Positions 1-11,847 of a DNA stretch of 64,000 bases are shown piece after piece. The stretch is taken from the NCBI RefSeq assembly GCF_018139145.2, contig NC_059477.1, positions 33,087,502-33,151,501 on the forward strand, written 5' to 3'. Positions within the stretch are counted from its first letter, which is position 1, and each line of letters starts with the position of its first letter. Position numbers and translations under genes: made by a program. Source of the stretch: Gymnogyps californianus. Taxonomy: Eukaryota; Chordata; Aves; Accipitriformes; Cathartidae. The notes under the pieces were generated by a model, which saw only the letters and a program-made list of their open reading frames with translations, searched no databases and was not told the origin of the DNA.

Positions 1-889
1 CCTCCCCCTGGATCTGCGTGGTTGGTTGTGTTCACTCCCCAGCACAAGCCACGGAGGCAGCATCAAGGCAACTCACCCCGACTCCCCCCTCCTTTGGCAG
101 CATCTCCAAATCACCTACTCGAAAAAGAGTTGGGATGAACTGCAGCCAGCCCAGGAACTGCTCATGCATGCAATGATCTGGCTAAAAAACGCACAGAGGT
201 GTACCTATCCCCAGCCCAGGGGTCTTTTTGGAGTAGCTGATGGCACAGAATATGGGGAAGCCACCAGCTCACCCAGCGCTTGCTCTCAACTGACCGAGGG
301 CCACATGGTTGAGATAGCATGGCTGAGGAAACTTCACCAAGAGGAAGGTATGTTTGGGTGGGTGCTGCTGCTGTGTTTCATCCCATGGGGTTTGGCTAAG
401 AGCAAGGTGGCACCAGCTGCAGTCCAACCCGCCCCAGCACCTGTGAGATTTACTGATGAACGATGAAGCCCAGAGTTACTGTTTTGATGTTTGACCTTGG
501 AGGATCACTAATGCCCTTTCAAGGTCTGGAAAAGGCAATGCAGCCAGAAGACACTAGGAAAGGATGGAGGCTATAGAAGCGTGAACCCAGCGACACCACT
601 TCACGAAAAGGGCTTCAGGATTTTCTGGGCAGATGTGCTGCCTTAAGCCCCATAGGAGCCAGATCTCTCCGTTGTTGTCTTGACAGCCTGAGCAAGGCAG
701 GGGAGAGAAGTGTGCTGGGATTTAAAAGTGTACGTCTCACCAGTCCTACTTACACCAGACCAGGATGGTTCGATGATAAAAAAGGCTAAATCCACGCTAC
801 AGAGTCTTGTGGCTTCCCATGACAACCGTAAGAGGAGCGAAGGGGACCTGTCCCATCAGTATTGCCAAAGTCCCAGCAATGACACTCAC
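1..889. other. HEG1 intron, nothing assigned
   Basis: This should be intron downstream of the first SEA-like exon. I looked on the minus strand for the Cys-containing continuation of the SEA-like/EGF-like region and saw no splice-bounded match. The open frame at 26-466 on the plus strand has no recognisable domain. Confidence 0.4.
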
Positions 890-984
890 CATCGCCAGAA
901 TTTCACTCTCGACGTGGAGGAGCTCTGCATACTTTCCATGGGTAATATTAAGTTTCAGGGGGACCTGGCCGATAAATATTCTTA
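890..984 (-). CDS. HEG1: HEG1 exon: start of juxtamembrane SEA-like domain
   Basis: Acceptor CCCCTTTTCAG and donor ATG|gtgagt bound 95 nt that enter in phase 1 and leave in phase 0. Joined to the EGF exon (which ends in TTA G), the first codon becomes GTA and the read-through is CNLVRIFIG. This matches the human CNLVRTFV junction I remember. The rest reads VPLKLNITHGKYAELLHVES, ending EILAM. It has the alternating pattern of the human segment that ends LQEVENEI, with one N-glycosylation sequon (NIT). No further exon is visible from 889 down to 1. Confidence 0.75.
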
Positions 985-2613
985 CTGAAAAGGGGAGTAA
1001 GACAAGTTAGTCGGAACACATGTCTCCGTGCCATGTGTAGCTGTCGTTTCATCTGCCTTACATGAGAGACTGTCTGCACGGAAAACCCCTTCATGCAGCA
1101 GACAGAAAACTCAGTCTGAGAGTCACTGCCCCAATAAAGCAAAGTCCCAGCCTTGGGATTTTTCCCAAGGGTTGCTGCAATGTTCCCACAGCCCCAGTCA
1201 AATTCCAGAGCTCAACGCTGCTGAACAGCCAGCATTTCACCACAGCATTCATACATTTCATATAGAAACACAGACTAATTTAAAAGGACCCCTGAACACA
1301 GAGAGAGCTGGGTAAACTTAGTAACAAGACAGTTTCAGGTACCAAAGCTATTTATAATAATTTGGGGTAAACGTGTCAAATCTCTTACCCCTCCCTGCAA
1401 CGGAAGGAAAGCAAATCAGCAAGTCAAAATAAAGCACTGTAGAAAGAACATTTTCATTTTTCAAATTGTTGGACAGAATGAGCAATGACATTTGAAAACA
1501 GGTCCAAAAGATGCATTTTTCCGTGCTTAGATTCATATTTGATTCATGGCAGCAGAATGCAATAATCCGAGTTGTCCAGACTCAGAGAGATAATATCCCT
1601 AAATCTTGTATTGTCATGAGATACTTGGTGGAAATGAGAACTCAGAGCTCCAGTTTTATGTTCCACCAGAAAAACAAATACGGTTGCAGATAACATTATA
1701 AAGCCTCCAATTCTTTCCCATTTTTTCCCATCCACAGAGCCTATCTTCACCACAAATTTTATGTCAGACAGCTCTAATGTAACAACTCCGGGTAAAAATA
1801 AGATGAGAATCACCTTCACAGTATTTATATAATCTGCCCGTATCCCAGTTCAAGGCATAATCAAAACAACTCTCTAAATTAGAAGCTGACACATTCCAAC
1901 TCAAAGAAATGTTTCAAAACACCCTTCAGGGACACCTCACCCATGTTTCCTTAGCAAAATTTCCATGCCTCTAATCCTCGCTGATTAAGGGTCAGAAGAA
2001 ACTCTAGCAAATAAATTCTCCTTTACAATGGGACATTGTGAGTCCTTGAGATTGAGAGTCCTCTAATAGAAAGGAGGGGGTCAGAACCTGAGTTCCAACT
2101 AATAACTGTGCTGCATGAAAAACGCTAAAGGTACAAAACAAGACCTTGATCTTACAAAGACTTTCACGGCTGCTTAATTTTCCGCACATGGCTGATCCCA
2201 CTGAAGCCAGGTGACACAATAACCCCACTCACTTCTCCCAAGCCAAGCACCGTCGCCCGGGTTTGCAGGGCTGCAAGCTACAATAAGCTGCTGAACACTT
2301 TTTGGGGGTTGTAAAACATATTAGGAACAGAAGGGGTACATCTGTCCTTACTAACAAGCCTGAGCCCACCACCCTGTTGCTGTGTTTTTAAGAAACCCTC
2401 AGCCATCACTGCGCCTGCTCCCCGGGGCAGCCCAACACAACAGGCATTGGACACTGCACTTGTATAAACAGTAAAAGGCTCTTGTTAAAAGTGGTGGCTG
2501 GGAGGAACATTAAGCTCCTGAACTAGTCTGAGCCTAGGTTAATTTATTTTAGAAGATTACAGATAATTATTTCCATCTTTTTCTCCCCTGGCTTTTCACT
2601 TTTGTTTTCTTAC
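985..2613. other. HEG1 intron
   Basis: AT-rich intron between the EGF and SEA-like exons. A short minus-strand open frame around 1544-1819 shows no domain that I recognise. No repeat was identified with confidence. Confidence 0.5.
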
Positions 2614-2733
2614 CTAAATTGCACTTTCCTTTTTCCAGCTCATATCCAAGAGGACACTGACAGATATAGGAGCCACGGGTGTTGTTGCAGGTGGCCAGCG
2701 CAGGACAAGGGTTGGAAAGACATTTATCCACAT
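2614..2733 (-). CDS. HEG1: HEG1 exon: calcium-binding-type EGF domain
   Basis: A 120-nt phase 1-1 exon with acceptor CCGCTTTTGTAG and donor TTTAG|gtaaga. It encodes [16 protein letters not shown], then [20 protein letters not shown] and KCNL. The six cysteines have EGF spacing. The leading D-V-D plus the Asn and Tyr between later cysteines fit a calcium-binding EGF consensus. It corresponds to the second human HEG1 EGF domain (DVNECLSNPCP...GYQLEKG). The exon's last G completes the valine codon of the next exon. This is the strongest folded-domain evidence that the locus is HEG1. Confidence 0.93.
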   Translation of the reverse strand: MWINVFPTLVLRWPPATTPVAPISVSVLLDMSWKKESAI

Positions 2734-4986
2734 CTACAAAAGCGGAAAAAAACCCCAGATTATAATTACAGAATCACAAAAATCATCAACTGTTGGGCTA
2801 AAAAAGATCAACTTGGCTCCTCTTCTGTGACCCCCTGAGCATTATCAGATGCTTCATTGCATCATTTGCACGTACTATTTATCCTGTTCTTAATTATTCT
2901 GTTGGAGCTGAAAGAATAAATACAAACCACTTTCTCTTGAATATTCATTAAAAAGCCCTTGGGATCCAGTGTTGATCCATGTTAATATGAATACCCAGCT
3001 TCTCTACAGCACTGCTCATCTGCAGATCTCAGGGTGCTTTCCAAAGACAAACAACCCTACAGTTATGGATGGAGAGACCAAAGAAGGGACCTCGACAGAC
3101 AGAGCTAGACACGGCAGCATGGGCTGCTTCAGCAAAGTCCTGCCCTTTTCATCCAAGCCCTGTTTCCGTGATCCAAAGCTAGTGCTTGAACACTGATGCA
3201 GTCTGTAGATTACCCAGTAATGGTGGAGGCAGCCCTGGCTGCCGTCACCTCCTTTACGGGGGCTGCAGCCTCCTCCGTTCCGGGCTGGGGATGGTCACAG
3301 CAGTGATACCTGCCTGTGCCACCACTCATAAAGCACTTCCCGCTGGGTGAGAAAGGGCTTGGGGATGAGACACCAACTGTGAAATACAGAGTATCTGGGG
3401 ATTAATGACCGTAGTCTCAGATGCTTCATAGATTAGCCAACTCAAACTGCAAATTCTGGAGAAGATATCCAATACTTCCCTTTGGAAAAAAACATGCCCT
3501 GGTCAAAAATGTTCCTCTTGCTGTGTGTATGACTCACATGAGCACAAACGCACGTCACACACTTGTCCAAGGGCAGACCGTAGGCAGGACTACGGACTTG
3601 TTGACGACAAGGCGCTACAAGATGAGCAAGACAGCTTACACACCACTCGTACCTATTTTGCAGCTGCTGCCGAGCACTGCAGCAGAGGCAGGAAGGACGG
3701 GCTTTGCGGTTAAAGCACAAAGCGCAAGAGCCAAACCTGTGTGTGTATTTCCGACGGCGCCGCGAATACCCCGTGGCACCATGCAGGCCCTGCAGACCAG
3801 ACAATCCCGAGCCGACCTCCACATCAGGACACACCATTTGACGCAATCTCCATGTCTCAACTAGCCTGGCACAGCCACCTCAGCATCAGCGAGAAGCAGA
3901 TTTGGTGTCTCTGATATAAGCAGCCAGAAATGAGTGGGCGTATTTTAAAACGTTGGCTTTCACTTTGCTGTCCTTCAGTTTGCGCTTTGCACAGTGGGGA
4001 CTAGGGAAGCTTCTTCTCTCGCGGCACTGAGTGCCCACGTACAAAGCACCACGTCCAAGGCAGCAGAAGGATCTTTTGCATTCTGGTAAATGGCAAAACT
4101 CGGTATTTAAAGGGAAGAGCAACTTGGCAAATGTGTGAATCAGTTGGTAAAAAGGATACATTACCTTAATTTTTTGATAAAAAAAATCCATTGCTCTACA
4201 GTGAATTTTTTTTGCATGAAGCTATAGCTATAATTAAAACCAATATCAGCCTGAGAAATAACCTTTAAATACTTAATTATTGGATAGAATATATACTATT
4301 GCTGGTATTTCACTGAGATTAATGCCATTAGCACACGCAATATCCTACAGTGGCATGAGGGCCAGGCTCCTGAACTTTAAACACACAATCAATTTCCATT
4401 CACATAAAACTTCGTTCAGTGTATTTACTTGAGGAGATAAGGAGCCTGGCAGCAGTAATAAATGATTGTAACAACACACTCAGCGAGACTACGGTACGTA
4501 GCCTACCAGGAGAAGCAACAGGCCCTTGAGTAGATTATTTATTGAGGTGGGGAGAAAACAACCGTAGGTTGTAATAACAGAAGAAGTTCCAACACAAATA
4601 CCAAGTGCTGGCCAACCACCTTTTCTCATGAACAAGATAGGTATTGATCAACATCGATCAATATTGTCGACTGATTGACAAATATAAAATGCATCCTGTG
4701 CTTACCTGGAAGGTCAGTCAGCTTTATTTTCTTAAAATTCTCAAATTTCAGCTTAACATTTCTATCAGAAATGTTCACCAAAATGCTCAGCAGTTCAGCT
4801 TGATTGCTAAACCCTTAGCTTAAAAATACCAACATGGAGACCAAGTTCTTATCCTCAAACCCTGATGACAACAGACTTGTCATACATACATACATAACCC
4901 TTCAAAAACCCTCAAAGTGGGATCCAGGCGTTCCTGGTCCCCTTGTCCCTGGCCCCACCACTGATGAGCACCATTAGACACGCTAC
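2734..4986. other. HEG1 intron(s); expected first EGF exon not seen
   Basis: Human HEG1 has an EGF domain between the mucin stalk and the calcium-binding EGF. I searched both strands here for six-Cys EGF spacing ending in a CPPxWxG-like motif and found none. A donor-like CTTCCAG|gtaagc near 4704 follows a short open minus-strand stretch (ending KIKLTDLP) that does not look like HEG1. The sequence is otherwise AT-rich, with a small CATA repeat near 4880. Confidence 0.4.
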
Positions 4987-6353
4987 CTGTTGCTGGAGAC
5001 GACATCCTCAGCCCAGCCGTGCTACTTGACAGAGGAGCGGTGGTTGGCTTGGTAGCAGCCAAAGTAGTTGCAATGCTTACAGTGGTCTTGCTGGTTGGAG
5101 GGGCTTCAGAAGGACTCGTAACAGGGATGTTTTTCTCAGTGACTTTACCAGGCCTTGCAGTGGTGGGATCCACAGCTTCTGTGCTTTCACCAGTGGTATA
5201 CACATGCTTAGTGGCAGTGGGCGTTTGAGCTCTGTGGGCTTTCATGGTGCTAGCATCACCTGGGGTTGGCCAGTGACTGGCTGGTGTTGTCAGCACAGAA
5301 GGTTTCACTGTGGTCAGTGCCACTGCTGGAATGATGACGCTGTGGTTTGTTGCACTTGGTGAAGGACTAAGGGGTGCATCTGTTGGCCCAGCCCGTGGGG
5401 CATCGCTGGCCGTGGTGAGCAGCAGCGTTGCTTTCCCAAAGCTGTCCCCGTGGGTGGTGGCGACGCTCGGTGAGGCAGTCTCCGTTACCATCATGGGAGC
5501 GGACACGGATGCAATGTGTCCACCGAGCTGCTCTGTGGGTGCCGTAGGGAGAGGAGACCCAGAGGCGGTGAAGGTGGTGCTGTTTTGGGGCTGGGGCGTG
5601 ACATCGTTGTGCTTGTTGGTCCCTCTGGGCGAGCTCCCAGCCATGGCGGCTGTGGAGGACACACGCCTGACCACAGTTGTAGCTACAGAGGTGCTGTTTG
5701 ATCACTATCGTTGGACTGCGAGACGGATGATGGTGATGAAAACAGAGGCAATAAAGATGCTAATGAATAAGATGGGGAAAGCAAGGAGGAAGTTGGCAAG
5801 GAGGAAGACAAAGCCTGCAGAGGGGGTGAAGATGCCATCACAGAGGACAAGAGTGGCTCAGATGATTCTGATGATGTAAACAGATAAGTTGGTGGTGGTG
5901 TTGATGACAGCGAGTGAGGCAGCGATGACAGTGAGGAAGAGGCTGGAAATGCTGATGAAGACAGAGATGATCTGCCAGTGGTCAACAATTCAGAGTCAGT
6001 GTTGAAGAGAGTCGTATTTTGTACGCTGCCTGCAGAAGCAGAAGTCAATGGTTTGGAAGAATGTACCAACAATGGCTCTGTCGATGGTTCAACAAAACCG
6101 CCATCGCTGGATATGTTGCTCCTCCTGTCCTGTGCCACGGAAGATTTTGATGAATCAGAAGGGTTGGAAATTTCAGAAAAAAAGGTGGAACTTTCTGAGG
6201 AGTCAGCAGAGGTGCTGCTATTCGAGATAGACAGGAGGGTCCTTTCTCCTCCTCTGGTATATGTGGTTGAAATGTATGTGCCATCCGTATGAGAAACTGA
6301 GGTCCTTTTCTCAGCATCGATGCTACTGACTGGCTGATGGCTACTTGAAAAGC
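4987..6353 (-). CDS. HEG1: HEG1 large mucin exon, with one apparent frame break
   Basis: Acceptor TTTTACTCCAG and donor CAACAG|gtagcg bound 1367 nt. It starts FSSSHQPVSSIDAEKRT, the same SSH opening as the upstream array exons. It continues with GGERTLLSISNSSTSADSSE and AQDRRSNISSDGG, which align well with human HEG1 as I remember it (GERALLSI, ERSNISS, EPSTE). The remainder is extremely Ser/Thr/Pro-rich, with NST and NHS sequons, fitting a heavily O-glycosylated extracellular stalk. The frame changes once near 5697-5701 (…SNDSDQ to …STSVATTVV). The length is 2 modulo 3, where a phase 1-1 exon needs 0. One extra base would restore both frame and phase, so a missing base in the assembly is the simplest reading. 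Confidence 0.92.
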
Positions 6354-7355
6354 CTGGAGTAAAACGACAAAATATATTAGAAAGAGAGAGTAATATGAAA
6401 GTATTTTGATATCATATTAAACTCACTTGCTAAATACATAAAATATTCTTTTCTGTGAACTGGCCCATGCTCTTCTAAAAATTCGGAGCACCATCCAAGC
6501 ATGGGTATCGAATTAGGAGTCTTCTGTGCTCCTTAATTGATTCTAAAATGGTGAACTCGGGCAGACACAAGGCTCCGTGAAACATGTAGGTTTCTAAAAT
6601 ACTGTTCTTCCAGTATTGCTTTTCTAATATGATTGAGCACTTATCGTTCCGTGATGTTTTGTGGCAAGCTAAGCAGGAAAACCCATCTTGTTCTCTTTAT
6701 TACTCATAATTTATAAAACTCATATCCTCTCCCTCTTATCCTCCATTCCCAACTAAAGAATATCCATCTTCTTCAGTCGATTTGTTTTTAGACACAGTGA
6801 ACTTCATGCCTCTGCAGGATGAAATTATTACATTATGTCAATTTGCAGCTTATCATGAACTCATTGATTGAAAACTTTGCAGTCAGGAAATCCTAAATGA
6901 GTAGCACATCAGTCTGCAAAAAATTCATATTATTTAGCATAAAAGGTGCAGTCAATCTTATAAGACGAATTTCAGGATGTACAGCTAAGTTCAGTAATCT
7001 CTAAAAATAAAAAATAGGGTATTGAAAATTTGGTTTAATTCTGCAGTTGACTTAGGTCATCATGAAACACTTCTGAAAGCATCACCCAAAAGAAACCAGT
7101 TAGGATGCAAAAAAATAACGCGGCCATCACAACAGGAGAGTTTCCCTGCTCAGGTTCATGGCTTCACTTCTGGAACGATTCCCCAGCTAGGCGGGGTCTG
7201 GCTTTGAGTCCTTTGATGAAAACATCCCGCTGAGTGAACCCGCAGGTGGCATTTGCATGTACTAGTGAATGAGAACTTTGTATACAACATAGATAAATGA
7301 AGGACAATGTGAACTTCCCTCTCCACAAAATGTACGCCGAGAGACACTAACTTAC
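6354..7355. other. HEG1 intron, nothing seen
   Basis: AT-rich intron of about 1 kb between the large mucin exon and the first array exon. No repeat family or conserved frame was recognised. Confidence 0.5.
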
Positions 7356-7696
7356 TTGTGAGATCATTTTGGAAAGAAGAATAAGTGGGTATCTTGGAAG
7401 AACGTGTGAAGAGCGTCTCCGTCGCAAAGCCCGCAAAGCCCCGCTGCTGGTGGAGGTGTTGGCCGTCCCACTCTGCTCCACCGACACCGGCTGAGCCGGC
7501 CCTGGAGAGCTGGCAGTTTCAGCGTAGGAAGCGGAGCTCTCCGTGCCACCGGCCAGTGCGCCGTCTGTCACCAAGTGCAGCGTCCTCTCTCTACCGCCAG
7601 CAGACATGGATGAACTGTACACAGGATCAGTGATGGGGCTGGACATCCTTTCCTCAGCACTCGAGCTGCTTAGGGAGTGATGGCTGCTGCCCACGG
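7356..7696 (-). CDS. HEG1: HEG1 mucin array exon, with apparent frame break
   Basis: Acceptor AATCCTATTCCAG, donor CACAA|gtaagt, 341 nt. It opens VGSSHHSLSSSSAEERMSS, the array signature, and has an RTLHLV block where sister exons have RTLRSL. The first two thirds are Ser/Thr-rich, up to NTSTSSG. Staying in that frame gives a basic, non-mucin end that leaves the exon in the wrong phase. Shifting by one base at the C-run 7439-7442 gives FATETLFTRSSKIPTYSSFQ and the phase 1 exit seen in all sister exons. One missing base is inferred. Confidence 0.8.
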
Positions 7697-8233
7697 CTGG
7701 AATAGGATTGAAAAGCAGGCATCTGATTTTATCATCTCAGAGCAGAGAGCACTTGTGACTTCTACAATAATTCTGTTTGGAAATGCAGATTAATAAAATT
7801 GCACAGATAAACACAGATTAAACACAGATTAAGTAGATCTCACATATCTATCACCTTAAATGTGGATTTAACACACAAAGCCTACTCCAAAGAAACAGGA
7901 CTGTCCAAATACAGAGGGACAATCAGTACCATTAGAGTCATAATGGCATATTTATGTTATTTATAATTATCAGCCCAACCCAGGCAGGGAGTAGATGTGT
8001 CCTACAGCAAGAAGCTACACATCTCATTCCTGAGACTTTTTTGTTAAGCATCAACAGCTGCAGATATACAACACCAAGGAGCAGAATCACCACCACTTAT
8101 AAATCCTGCCCACGACACCCACAACAGCTCTGACACGTGTTGGTGGTCATATCAACCCCACAGAAGAGGGGAAGGGAGAGGCAGTGGGTTTTTTCCTAGT
8201 TCAAACACCATCCCAGAGTTCAGAAAAACTCAC

Positions 8234-8533
8234 TGGAAGGTTCACTGGTGGCTGTGAAGTAGGTGGAGACCTCGGATGAAAGGGTGACCTTGGGCTCTGA
8301 GTACCCTGCTTGGCCAGGTGAGACGTGTCCTGCTCCAGGCCATGCTGTGGAGGATGGGAGGGGGCCGGTGTGGGGCTGCCCAGCTGTGTCCGGGTGAGAC
8401 GTGGAGCTGTCTGGCACTGTGCTCCACGTGCCGTGGCTAGCTGCAGCCTGAGATGTCCCCTCCTGGTGGCTGGAGAGTGTGGTCGAGACATACATGGTCT
8501 CAGTAGGAGCACCAGAAACTCTTCTTCCTCTCT
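8234..8533 (-). CDS. HEG1: HEG1 mucin array exon
   Basis: A 300-nt phase 1-1 exon with acceptor TTTGCAATTCCAG and donor TTCCA|gtgagt. The translation starts RGRRVSGAPTETMYVSTTLS and continues with many Ser, Thr, Pro and Gly, ending TATSEPSS. It lacks the SSH opening of its neighbours, so it is either divergent or an older unit. The alternative longer open frame here is not Ser/Thr-rich and does not fit the phases. Confidence 0.75.
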
Positions 8534-9237
8534 CTGGAATTGCAAAGCAGAGATATACATAGATGTATATAAAAATATATATTTTGTATATTAATAATAC
8601 CTTTGAGTCCTCTACAGGGACTAAAATCTGAATATTTCAATCCCCACAGTGGAGGTGGCACTTGGTGACCAACATCACTTATTTGCTAAGTGGGGTTCCC
8701 AAGCAGTCTGTACTTTTCCCCTTTACACCAGAAAAATAAAACAGATTGGGGTGCATGGCGTTTCTGAAGGAGAACAGTGGGAGGGAGGTAGGACCTGGTC
8801 TTGAACGTCCTGCAGAAAATTCCCTTGGGCGGACCAGTGGGTTTCAAACCAGCTCTGGTGGGACCCTGGCAGCAGAGCTGAGGCTGAAACACATGATAAC
8901 TGCGATATAAGGAACGGCAAGAGGTCTACTGATCCCTTGCCACGTCTCGTGCCAGGCTCCCCCGGTTTGAGGGCTGAGGTCAAGGCTCCATGGCAGCCTT
9001 CACATGTGGCCCAGAAGAGCTGCATGGCCATCTAGTTCCCAACATGAGAAGCACTACCCCAAGTGCTGTGAGGTGAATAACTCACCAACGGTGCAGTGCT
9101 CAGATGCCCTTCACTATAAACCAGGCTTACTAAAAAGGCAAATCTAGTTTAAAGCTAGAAAAGGGAGGGTGGGACCTCAGGAGTGGGGTAAGGATGAGGG
9201 ATGTCCTCCACGGCAAACTGGGAACCACAAGACCCAC

Positions 9238-9567
9238 CTGAAGCACTTGGTGAAGGTGAAGGCACTGAAATGCTGGGAGAAAATGCAGGCAGCAGCTTCG
9301 TTGGAAGCTCCCTGAGTCCAGCATCGCTCTGTGAAACATCGCTCTGCCTCCCAGACTCTGTTGCTGATGAGGACGGCAGAAGGACCACATCCAAGGAGCT
9401 GGTGCGGGGTGAAGCGGGAGCGGAGCTCCCTGCTGCGCTGGATGCTGTGTGGGTGTCTGACACAGGCACTGTGCTCCTCTCCCCACTACTGGTGGCTATC
9501 ACTGAGCTGGGCGTACTGGTGAGAGGAGCATCGGGCAGGTGTCCTCCTGTAGCTGAGGTCCCTTCTG
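9238..9567 (-). CDS. HEG1: HEG1 mucin array exon
   Basis: A 330-nt phase 1-1 exon with acceptor GCCCTTTCTCAG and donor CTTCAG|gtgggt. It starts AEGTSATGGHLPDAPLTSTP and ends SPSPSAS. It is dominated by Ser, Thr, Ala and Pro with few hydrophobics, as expected for an O-glycosylated stalk. The end motif (SPS-SAS) resembles the SPSASES endings of the sister exons at 10291 and 13667. Confidence 0.8.
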
Positions 9568-10290
9568 CTGAGAAAGGGCAAAGCAAAATGGATTTATACA
9601 CCCTGAGCTATAAATAAGTGGGTGTGCTCTCTTCCATCACCACCCTTAGGCTGACAGCACAGATACAATGTGGTGGAAGATCCAAACCTGGAGAAAACAC
9701 TAACTGTGAAGACACAACCCTTTCCTGTGCAAGGAGGTGCTGCTCACAGAAGGACACCCTGAAGAGGGTACTAGGAACAAGTCGTGGGAGCGCTGTTGGG
9801 TTTGCTTCCATTCGGCGCTGCTCCCGGCGCCACAGTCCAGCCACGGGCGCCATGCGCCCGCACTGCCACCACAGCACCCGTGGTGAGCAAGGTGGGGTTA
9901 CAGCAGCACCTAACTCCCTGAGACTCGAAACAAAGCACGACAGGCTTGTATGGGATCAGTAAATACTGCATTTGCATCCCAGCGTGGGAGTCAGGAATGA
10001 CTGGTGTTGCCTCCTGCTTGTATAAACACAGCCAACGGGGCAGTCTTGAAATTGTGCTGTCTCAGAAAACACACCAAATCTCGGGGCCAGACTGCTCTTG
10101 CAGTAAGGCTGGGTTTTTCTGGTGACTAAATGCAAAAAACAGCTAATGCATTTTTCTCTGGAAGTTGAAATTTTCCTCCATAATGCCCAACGCCATTGTC
10201 CAGCACCTTCTAGCATGCCCTCACTCCTCCATACAGAGCGGATGTTTGAGGTCTACAGGAGGAAGCCCCACGGGGACGGTCAGAGCTCAC

Positions 10291-10599
10291 CTGGGGAAGG
10301 GCTTTCCGAAGCAGATGGCGAGCCTGTGAGCAACGGGTCCATGGATGACATGGTGGCACCTCTGCCAATACCACCCTGGGCTCCCAAAGAGGACCGGGTA
10401 TGGTCTGGAGAGCTGATGGTTTCGGTACCAGAGGTGGAAATCTCTGTGGTTTGGGCCAGTCTGGTGCTGGCTGACAGAGACCTTAACGTCCTCCCTCCAC
10501 CCTTGGCGGCTGTTGTGGAAACGGAGGCACTGGTGGTAGGGAAATCAGTTCTTCTCTCTGTTGACAGGATGCTGAATGACACATGGCTGCTTCCAGTAG
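10291..10599 (-). CDS. HEG1: HEG1 mucin array exon, twin of 13667-13972
   Basis: A 309-nt phase 1-1 exon with acceptor TCACATCTTAG and donor CCCCAG|gtgagc. It opens ATGSSHVSFSILSTERRTDF, carries GGGRTLRSLSASTRLAQTTE, and ends GSPSASESPSP. Nucleotide identity to the exon at 13667-13972 is evident along nearly the whole length (for example, the shared run covering accttaacgtcctccctccac). The GGRTLRSL block also resembles GGPRTLRSLTVS in human HEG1 as I recall it, which anchors the array to this gene. Confidence 0.9.
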
Positions 10600-11124
10600 C
10601 TAAGATGTGATAAAGAAACAATTTACATTTTTACACATGTGAAACTATAAATAAACAGATGAGTTTTCTTCCAGTAACACCCAGAGGCAGCAAGTACATG
10701 AACAAGTAGAAAATATGAGAAGATGTCAATCCAGAGAAAATAGGAAATTTCTAAAGATGTGAATCCTTCCTACAGAAATTTGTCTTCTAAAAAACATGGT
10801 TTGATACTGAGAAAAGTGCTATTATATAAAAACTGTTGAACTACTAACGCTGTGCACTTGGTTTCATCATTATGTGCCTGAGTGCACTCTGTGCTGCTAG
10901 AACAAATACCGTAACAACCCAGAAAAGCCTGGAAATCAGTTCAGACAAGGCACAATGCTGAGCAGTGTGAAGGTCTTAGAGAAGAAGTCTGAAGAAATGG
11001 GATCAGGGGGATCAGACCCCTTCAGCACTGCAGTGGGGTCTAGGATCAAAAAGTGGCATGAAGGACCTCAGAGACCACATTCAAAGTTGCCTTAAATTTG
11101 TTGAGCTGGTTCAATTTCTGGGAA

Positions 11125-11240
11125 GCAGCATGGTCCAAGGGGTAGGACAGAGGGCAGGAACTGGATTCCAGTCCCTGGGACTGCCGGGACATGATCTAAT
11201 CCTTGCTTGCTTAGTTCTCTTGCCTATAAAATGGAGATAG
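11125..11240 (+). repeat. Ancient MIR-like tRNA-derived SINE remnant
   Basis: The segment runs from gcagcatggtccaaggggta to cctataaaatggagatag. It follows the layout of the old amniote MIR/CORE-type SINEs (tRNA-like head, a ttcnagtccc box, and a tail with aaaatgg-gata). It is heavily diverged, and the call is by eye only. Confidence 0.4.
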
Positions 11241-11514
11241 CAACTGGAGATAGTAAAAAAAGAATCATGATTTGAAAGTTAATTATTTTTCTTGGCATAA
11301 TGAAACTTTCCACACATGTGCCCTTTCTGTAGAAAACCCAAATCACATTTTTTGGTCAAGCAAGAGCTGAAATATTTCAGACACAAAATCACACTGCATC
11401 CTTCCAAACAATATATTCGGCATAGCAGAAAAGAGTCGGGCAAGTGTAAGATACACTAACAGTCCTCCTTTTACTTACAAGAAAAATGGTATTTCACTTC
11501 TAACTTGAGCTCAC

Positions 11515-11847
11515 CTGCGGAAGGATCTTCCGAAGGAGAGTGAGAGCGTGTTAGCGAAGGGTCTGCCACGCGCTCGGTGAAATCCGTGCTTTCTCTAGAC
11601 CCATGAACTCCGTAGGTCTCTCTCTCAGAAGACGCGGATGAGGATTGGATCATGTCCAAGGTCCTGTACATGCCACCACTGGACGTGGAGACTTCTGCTG
11701 CCCATCGGCTGCTGCCTGTGGCAGACCTCAGGGGCCTCCCGCCACTGCCGGTGGCTGTGGCTGAAATGAAAGCGCTTGTAGGAGAGGAAGCAAGGGAGTT
11801 TTTCTCTGTCGTTGAGCTGTTAACTGGTCGGTGGCTGCTTCTGACAC
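11515..11847 (-). CDS. HEG1: HEG1 mucin array exon
   Basis: A 333-nt phase 1-1 exon with acceptor TTGTATCTTAG and donor CGCAG|gtgagc. It starts GVRSSHRPVNSSTTEKNS and carries GSGGRPLRSATGSSRW, clearly homologous in position to the GGRTLRSL block of its sisters. It ends SPSEDPSA. It shares the donor context gtgagctc with several array members. Confidence 0.88.

Noticed and set aside
4700..4830. Minus-strand frame ending LTDLPG with donor gtaagc as the missing EGF exon
   Set aside because: It has no cysteines, no acceptor in the required phase, and no resemblance to HEG1.
5019..5879. Plus-strand open frames opposite the HEG1 large exon
   Set aside because: These are antisense shadows. The minus-strand translation is Ser/Thr-rich, splice-bounded and homologous to HEG1.
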